Assembly: GCA_965220505.1 (NCBI GenBank)
Contig: CBDCQE010000003.1
Coordinates: 248,001-312,000, forward strand
DNA from: Bin87 sp965220505
Lineage (GTDB): Bacteria; Chloroflexota; Dehalococcoidia; Lucifugimonadales; UBA3495
Direction: 5' to 3'
Length of the DNA: 64,000 bases
The notes under the pieces were generated by a model. The model was given only the letters and a program-made list of their open reading frames with translations, was not told where the DNA came from and did no database searches. This document shows positions 60,700 to 64,000 of this stretch, one piece after another (the first letter of the stretch is position 1; each line of letters begins with the position of its first letter). The position numbers and the translations under genes are program-made.

Positions 60700-61572
60700 C
60701 TACAGGAGCCTGGGAGACCTTTGTGGTTCATGGACTTGGTCAGAATCGGGAACCCCATGCACGATGATGCCATAGTGCGCCAGTCGCCGCCGCATCACGG
60801 CCACCGCCTCCGGGTTGTTGTCGATCAGCGTGAACTCTCGTCCCTCCCGGTGGGCCGCCTCGCCCAGCGTTCCGCTGCCGGCGAAGAAATCCAGCAGCCA
60901 GTCGCCGGGGTTGGAATGGACACGCACGATGCGGCTGATGATGGCCAGGGGCTTCTGGGTGGAGTAGCCGGTTTTCTCCCTGCCGGTTACGATGGTCTGC
61001 CACCACACGTCGGTGGGCGTTTTGCCCCGGGCGGCCTTTTCCGGTCCAACCAGTCCGGGGGCCATGTAGGGGATGCGGTCCATGGCGTCGTAGTTGAAGG
61101 TGTAGTTGCCCGGATCCTTGGCGTACCACAGGATGTTGTCGTGTTTGGCCGGCCAACGGGTCTTGGGACGGCCGCCGTAGTCGTAGGCCCAGATGATCTC
61201 GTTGATGAAGGACTCCCGGCCGAAGATCTCGTCCAGCATAACCTTGCAGTAGTGGACCTCGCGGTAGTCCACGTGGAAGAAGAAGCTGCCGTGGTCGTCA
61301 AGCACCCGGTACGCCTCCTCCATGCGCGGGCGCAGGAACCCGATGTAGTCGTCGAAGACGTCGCCGTACTCGCTGGAGCCGACGACCTGGGTGCGATAGC
61401 GGCGGCCCTGGAAGCCGGTGCGGTCGCCGTCAGGGTCGGGCGTGACCCGGATGCGGGTGCGGGCCTGCGCCTTGCCGGTGTTGAAGGGCGGGTCGACGTA
61501 GATAAGCTGAAATTTGCGGTCGGGCAGGGTCCGCAGGACATCCAAATTGTCGCCGAGTATAATCTCGCCCAT
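60700..61572 (-). CDS. Site-specific DNA methyltransferase (N6-adenine or N4-cytosine, beta class)
   Basis: 290 aa. DPPF (27-30) comes before FAGSGT (near residue 238), the permuted beta-class order. Other family parts: FFFHVDYREVHYCKVMLDEIFGRESFINEIIWAYDYGGRPKTRWPAKHDNILWY, YMAPGLVG and GYSTQKPLAIISRIVR. It modifies a DNA site, probably adenine, and protects against the endonuclease encoded immediately after it. ATG 61572 has GGAGG 6 nt upstream; the longer frame to 61671 is not supported. Confidence 0.88.
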   Translation of the reverse strand: MGEIILGDNLDVLRTLPDRKFQLIYVDPPFNTGKAQARTRIRVTPDPDGDRTGFQGRRYRTQVVGSSEYGDVFDDYIGFLRPRMEEAYRVLDDHGSFFFHVDYREVHYCKVMLDEIFGRESFINEIIWAYDYGGRPKTRWPAKHDNILWYAKDPGNYTFNYDAMDRIPYMAPGLVGPEKAARGKTPTDVWWQTIVTGREKTGYSTQKPLAIISRIVRVHSNPGDWLLDFFAGSGTLGEAAHREGREFTLIDNNPEAVAVMRRRLAHYGIIVHGVPDSDQVHEPQRSPRLL

Positions 61573-61652
61573 CCCGTGCCTCCGATGCGAGGCCGCATTA
61601 TCCCGTGCGGCGATGGCGACCGTCAAACCGTGCCGTCTACCAGGTGAGAGCA

Positions 61653-62885
61653 ATGACCCAGAACGATTCAACCCGCAACAGCCATCCGGCCGGGCCCCTG
61701 GCCGGCGTCAAGGTGCTGGACCTGACGCAGATCATGGCCGGCCCGATGTGCACCATGCTGCTTGCCGATATGGGCGCCAACGTCATCAAGGTTGAGCGGC
61801 CCGGCACCGGCGACGACACGCGCCGGATGGGTTCGCGCCTGACCCACGACATCGCCGGCGGGTTTCTCGCCCTGAACCGCAACAAGCGGAGCATCGCCCT
61901 GGACCTGCGCTCGGACGAGGGCAAGGCGGTGTTCCGGCGCATGGCGGAGACGGCGGACATCGTGGTGGAGAACTTCCGGCCCGGCGTCATGGATCGGCTG
62001 GGCCTCGGGTACGAGGCGTTGGCGGAAATCAACCCCAGGCTGGTGTACGCCAGCATCTCCGGGTTCGGAGGGACCGGCCCGTACCGCAACCGGGGCGGGT
62101 TCGACCTGGTGGCCCAGGGCATGAGCGGGTTGATGTCAATCACCGGCTTCCCGGGCGGGCCGCCGGCCAAGGTGGGCGTGCCGATCACGGACATCGGCGC
62201 GGGCAGCTTCACGGCGTTCGGCATCCTTGCGGCATACATCCACGCCCAACGCACGGGACAGGGCCAGCAGGTTGACGGGTCGCTGCTGGAAGCCGGCATC
62301 GCCTTCACGGTGTGGGAGTCGTCGGAATACTTCGCCAACGGAGAGATACCCGGGCCGCTGGGGTCGGCGCACCGGGTCAACGCGCCGTACCAGGCACTGC
62401 GCACGAAGGACGGCTACATCAACATCGGCGCGGCCTCGCAACCGACGTGGGAGCAGTTCTGCCGGGCCATCGGCCAGGAGGCGCTGATCGAGGACGAACG
62501 GTACCTGGAGCCCAACGACCGCAAGGCCCGGGAGACGGAACTAGCGGAGTTGCTGGAGGCCATCCTGTGCGAGCACACCACGGCGCACTGGATGGAGCAT
62601 CTGGAGGCGGCCGGCGTGGTGGCCGGGCCTATCTACGACATGGAGCAGGTGTACAGCGACGAGCAGGTGTTGGCGAGGGAGATGAAGGTGACGCTGGACG
62701 ACCCGGAGCTGGGCGAGCTGAATCACATCGGCGTCCCGGTGAAATTGTCGGCGACGCCAGGGAGCATCCGGCACCGCGGCCCGTCGTTGGGCCAGCACAG
62801 CCGGGAGGTATTGGCCGAGCACGGGTACAACGCGACGGAAATCGAAGGGCTGGTTGAGGGGAAGACGGTGGCAACTTCCCAGTAG
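61653..62885 (+). CDS. CoA-transferase family III (CaiB/BaiF)
   Basis: 410 aa. The N-terminus (GVKVLDLTQIMAGPMCTMLLADMGANVIKVERP) and ENFRPGVMDRLGLGYEAL are canonical. The catalytic Asp lies in VGVPITDIGAGSFTAFGILAAYIHAQRTGQG. It moves CoA between organic acids such as formyl-, succinyl- or carnitinyl-type donors. SAR202-like genomes carry large sets of these. The ATG has GGTGAGAG upstream. Convergent with another family member and divergent from the methyltransferase gene. Confidence 0.9.
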   Translation: MTQNDSTRNSHPAGPLAGVKVLDLTQIMAGPMCTMLLADMGANVIKVERPGTGDDTRRMGSRLTHDIAGGFLALNRNKRSIALDLRSDEGKAVFRRMAETADIVVENFRPGVMDRLGLGYEALAEINPRLVYASISGFGGTGPYRNRGGFDLVAQGMSGLMSITGFPGGPPAKVGVPITDIGAGSFTAFGILAAYIHAQRTGQGQQVDGSLLEAGIAFTVWESSEYFANGEIPGPLGSAHRVNAPYQALRTKDGYINIGAASQPTWEQFCRAIGQEALIEDERYLEPNDRKARETELAELLEAILCEHTTAHWMEHLEAAGVVAGPIYDMEQVYSDEQVLAREMKVTLDDPELGELNHIGVPVKLSATPGSIRHRGPSLGQHSREVLAEHGYNATEIEGLVEGKTVATSQ

Positions 62886-62910
62886 CGACTAGGGTAACGG
62901 CTGATATTAC

Positions 62911-64000
62911 TTATACCGGCGGCCGGCTCGGGTAGTCAGTATCGTAGTCCACCGTCCAGCCCAGCTCCACCTGGCGGTCCAGGGGAACCGAGGCGGGGAT
63001 GCGCGCTCCGGCCAGGGTTTGGCCGATAGCCTCTGCTGATTCCAGGTCTGCGATGTGCGCGGCGGCGAGGCCCAGCAGGTTGGACAGGACGTACTCGTTG
63101 TCCTCGCCGAGCATGGGAGCTGGCTTGCGGATGCGAACGTCGTTGCCGGACATGCGCCAACCGCGCGTCAGGTACTCCCGGCGACCGAGTCCCGTCTGCG
63201 GGTGATGCTCCACGGGCTCGAAATAGCCCCGTTCTCGGAAGTGCGGGTCACCGAGCATGTCCCGCCCATCCAGAACCGGGCCGGCGGGGACCCCGGCGTT
63301 TTGCAGCGTGTCCATCACCTCGTATTTGGTGCGCGAGGACGTCCATTGCGAAATGATTTCATCCAGCGCATCCTGGTTGCCGTGGCGGGTGACCGGATCG
63401 GCGAATCGGGAGTCAACCGCAAGATCCGGCTGACCGATTGCATCGCAGAAGGCCCGCCAGTCGGAATCGTCGCGCACGGCGATCACGGCCCACTGGTCGT
63501 TGCCCTGGCAGGAGTAGCACCCGTGGGGCGACATCGTTTCGTGCCGGTTGCCCAGGCGGCGGGCGCGGCGTCCGTTGAAGGCGTAATCCAGGACGCCCTC
63601 GCCCAGGAAGGACACGCCCACCTGGTACATCGCCAGGTCAATCCACATGCCCTGTCCGGTCTTGGCGCGGTGGATCAGGCTGGCCAGCACGGCCAGTTGC
63701 GCTGTCCAGCTGGCGAGGAAATCAGTGTACGAGTTGGCGATCTTGTTGGGCACGGTGCCGGACGAGGTGCGTCCTTCGGCGTCCACGTCCAGATAGCCCA
63801 TGAACGCGCCGGTGCCATGTGTGGGTTCCAGGGCGGTGGCCATGGCGCCGAAGTTGGTCCACGGGCCGGAGTGGCCGTAGCCGGTGTTGGACACCATGAT
63901 CAGGTCGGGACGCACGGACTTCAGGTTGGGATAGTCCAGCCCGAACCGTCGCATGACCCGGGGCGTGAAGTTCTCCAGCACCACGTCGGATATCGACACC
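62911..64000 (-). CDS. CoA-transferase family III (CaiB/BaiF), partial
   Basis: At least 362 aa with the N-terminus outside the window. The visible part starts in ISDVVLENFTPRVMRRFGLDYPNLKSVRPDLIMVSNTGYGHSGPW and contains the region SYTDFLASWTAQLAVLASLIHRAKTGQG where the catalytic Asp is in SYTD. The C-terminal half is standard (GVPAGPVLDGRDMLGDPHFRERGYF). It is diverged from the neighbouring 410-aa enzyme, so the two probably have different substrates. Confidence 0.88.
   Translation of the reverse strand, partial: VSISDVVLENFTPRVMRRFGLDYPNLKSVRPDLIMVSNTGYGHSGPWTNFGAMATALEPTHGTGAFMGYLDVDAEGRTSSGTVPNKIANSYTDFLASWTAQLAVLASLIHRAKTGQGMWIDLAMYQVGVSFLGEGVLDYAFNGRRARRLGNRHETMSPHGCYSCQGNDQWAVIAVRDDSDWRAFCDAIGQPDLAVDSRFADPVTRHGNQDALDEIISQWTSSRTKYEVMDTLQNAGVPAGPVLDGRDMLGDPHFRERGYFEPVEHHPQTGLGRREYLTRGWRMSGNDVRIRKPAPMLGEDNEYVLSNLLGLAAAHIADLESAEAIGQTLAGARIPASVPLDRQVELGWTVDYDTDYPSRPPV

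Overview
The window is about 64 kb of high-GC bacterial DNA, densely coded on both strands, with no rRNA, tRNA or CRISPR array that I could find. The gene content suggests Chloroflexota, probably Dehalococcoidia/SAR202-like. Pointers are CaiB/BaiF CoA-transferases, amidohydrolases, a HyuC/allantoate-type M20 hydrolase, a cyclase-family hydrolase, a haloalkane dehalogenase, a Pro/Thr-rich lipoprotein linker, expanded Uma2, DUF433/DUF5615 and HicBA families, and a CxxC-tailed DEAD-box helicase. This taxonomic call is inference, since no marker gene is present.

Layout. 1-4.1 kb: queuosine-precursor transporter (cut by the edge), glutamine synthetase, a HicBA operon and a first Amt transporter. 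4.1-7.5 kb: a gene-poor stretch, a membrane-anchored gene broken by an in-frame TGA, and a coupled Ig-domain/beta-propeller pair. 7.6-14 kb: Rieske protein, D-aminoacylase, haloalkane dehalogenase, fatty acid desaturase, DEAD-box helicase. 14.2-18.9 kb: an accessory island between direct copies of the 3' end of the second amt gene; it holds a decayed dehalogenase copy and a 1224-aa AlbA_2/P-loop NTPase/OB-fold protein that looks like an antiviral or conflict protein. 18.8-23.6 kb: amt2, sulfurtransferase, DUF433/DUF5615 pair, tartrate/D-malate dehydrogenase. 23.8-33.7 kb: nuclease-like and toxin-antitoxin-like genes among catabolic genes (M20 hydrolase, CoxG, TenA, cyclase), including a TenA-DUF5678 fusion followed by an aspartic protease. 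33.7-41 kb: amidohydrolase, lipoprotein metalloprotease, three tandem Uma2 genes, acetyl-CoA synthetase. 41.2-46.8 kb: HEPN/TPR protein, a DUF4129/DUF58 locus split by a HEPN pair, and a small-protein/aspartic-protease cassette. 47.3-52.3 kb: a giant secreted FN3/GLUG/Ig-like protein whose 5' coding end carries a 20-C tract. 52.3-56.2 kb: broken MFS transporter, carboxymuconolactone decarboxylase-like protein, TPR protein, two small membrane proteins. 56.3-59.3 kb: an apparent lipid-modification operon (Tes/MJ0619-like radical SAM enzyme, methyltransferase, PlsY-like acyltransferase). 59.4-61.6 kb: coiled-coil nuclease-like protein and a type II restriction-modification pair. 61.6-64 kb: two convergent CoA-transferases, the second cut by the edge.

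The strongest leads are the island at 14.2-18.9 kb with its large NTPase, the radical SAM/methyltransferase/PlsY operon, the poly-C tract in the giant surface protein, and the recurring small-protein plus aspartic-protease cassettes. Several families of small dispersed repeats (a 28-bp palindrome, a ~112-bp MITE-like element, and a GGATGCACAGGAT element) mark intergenic regions and in one case supply the 3' end of a gene.
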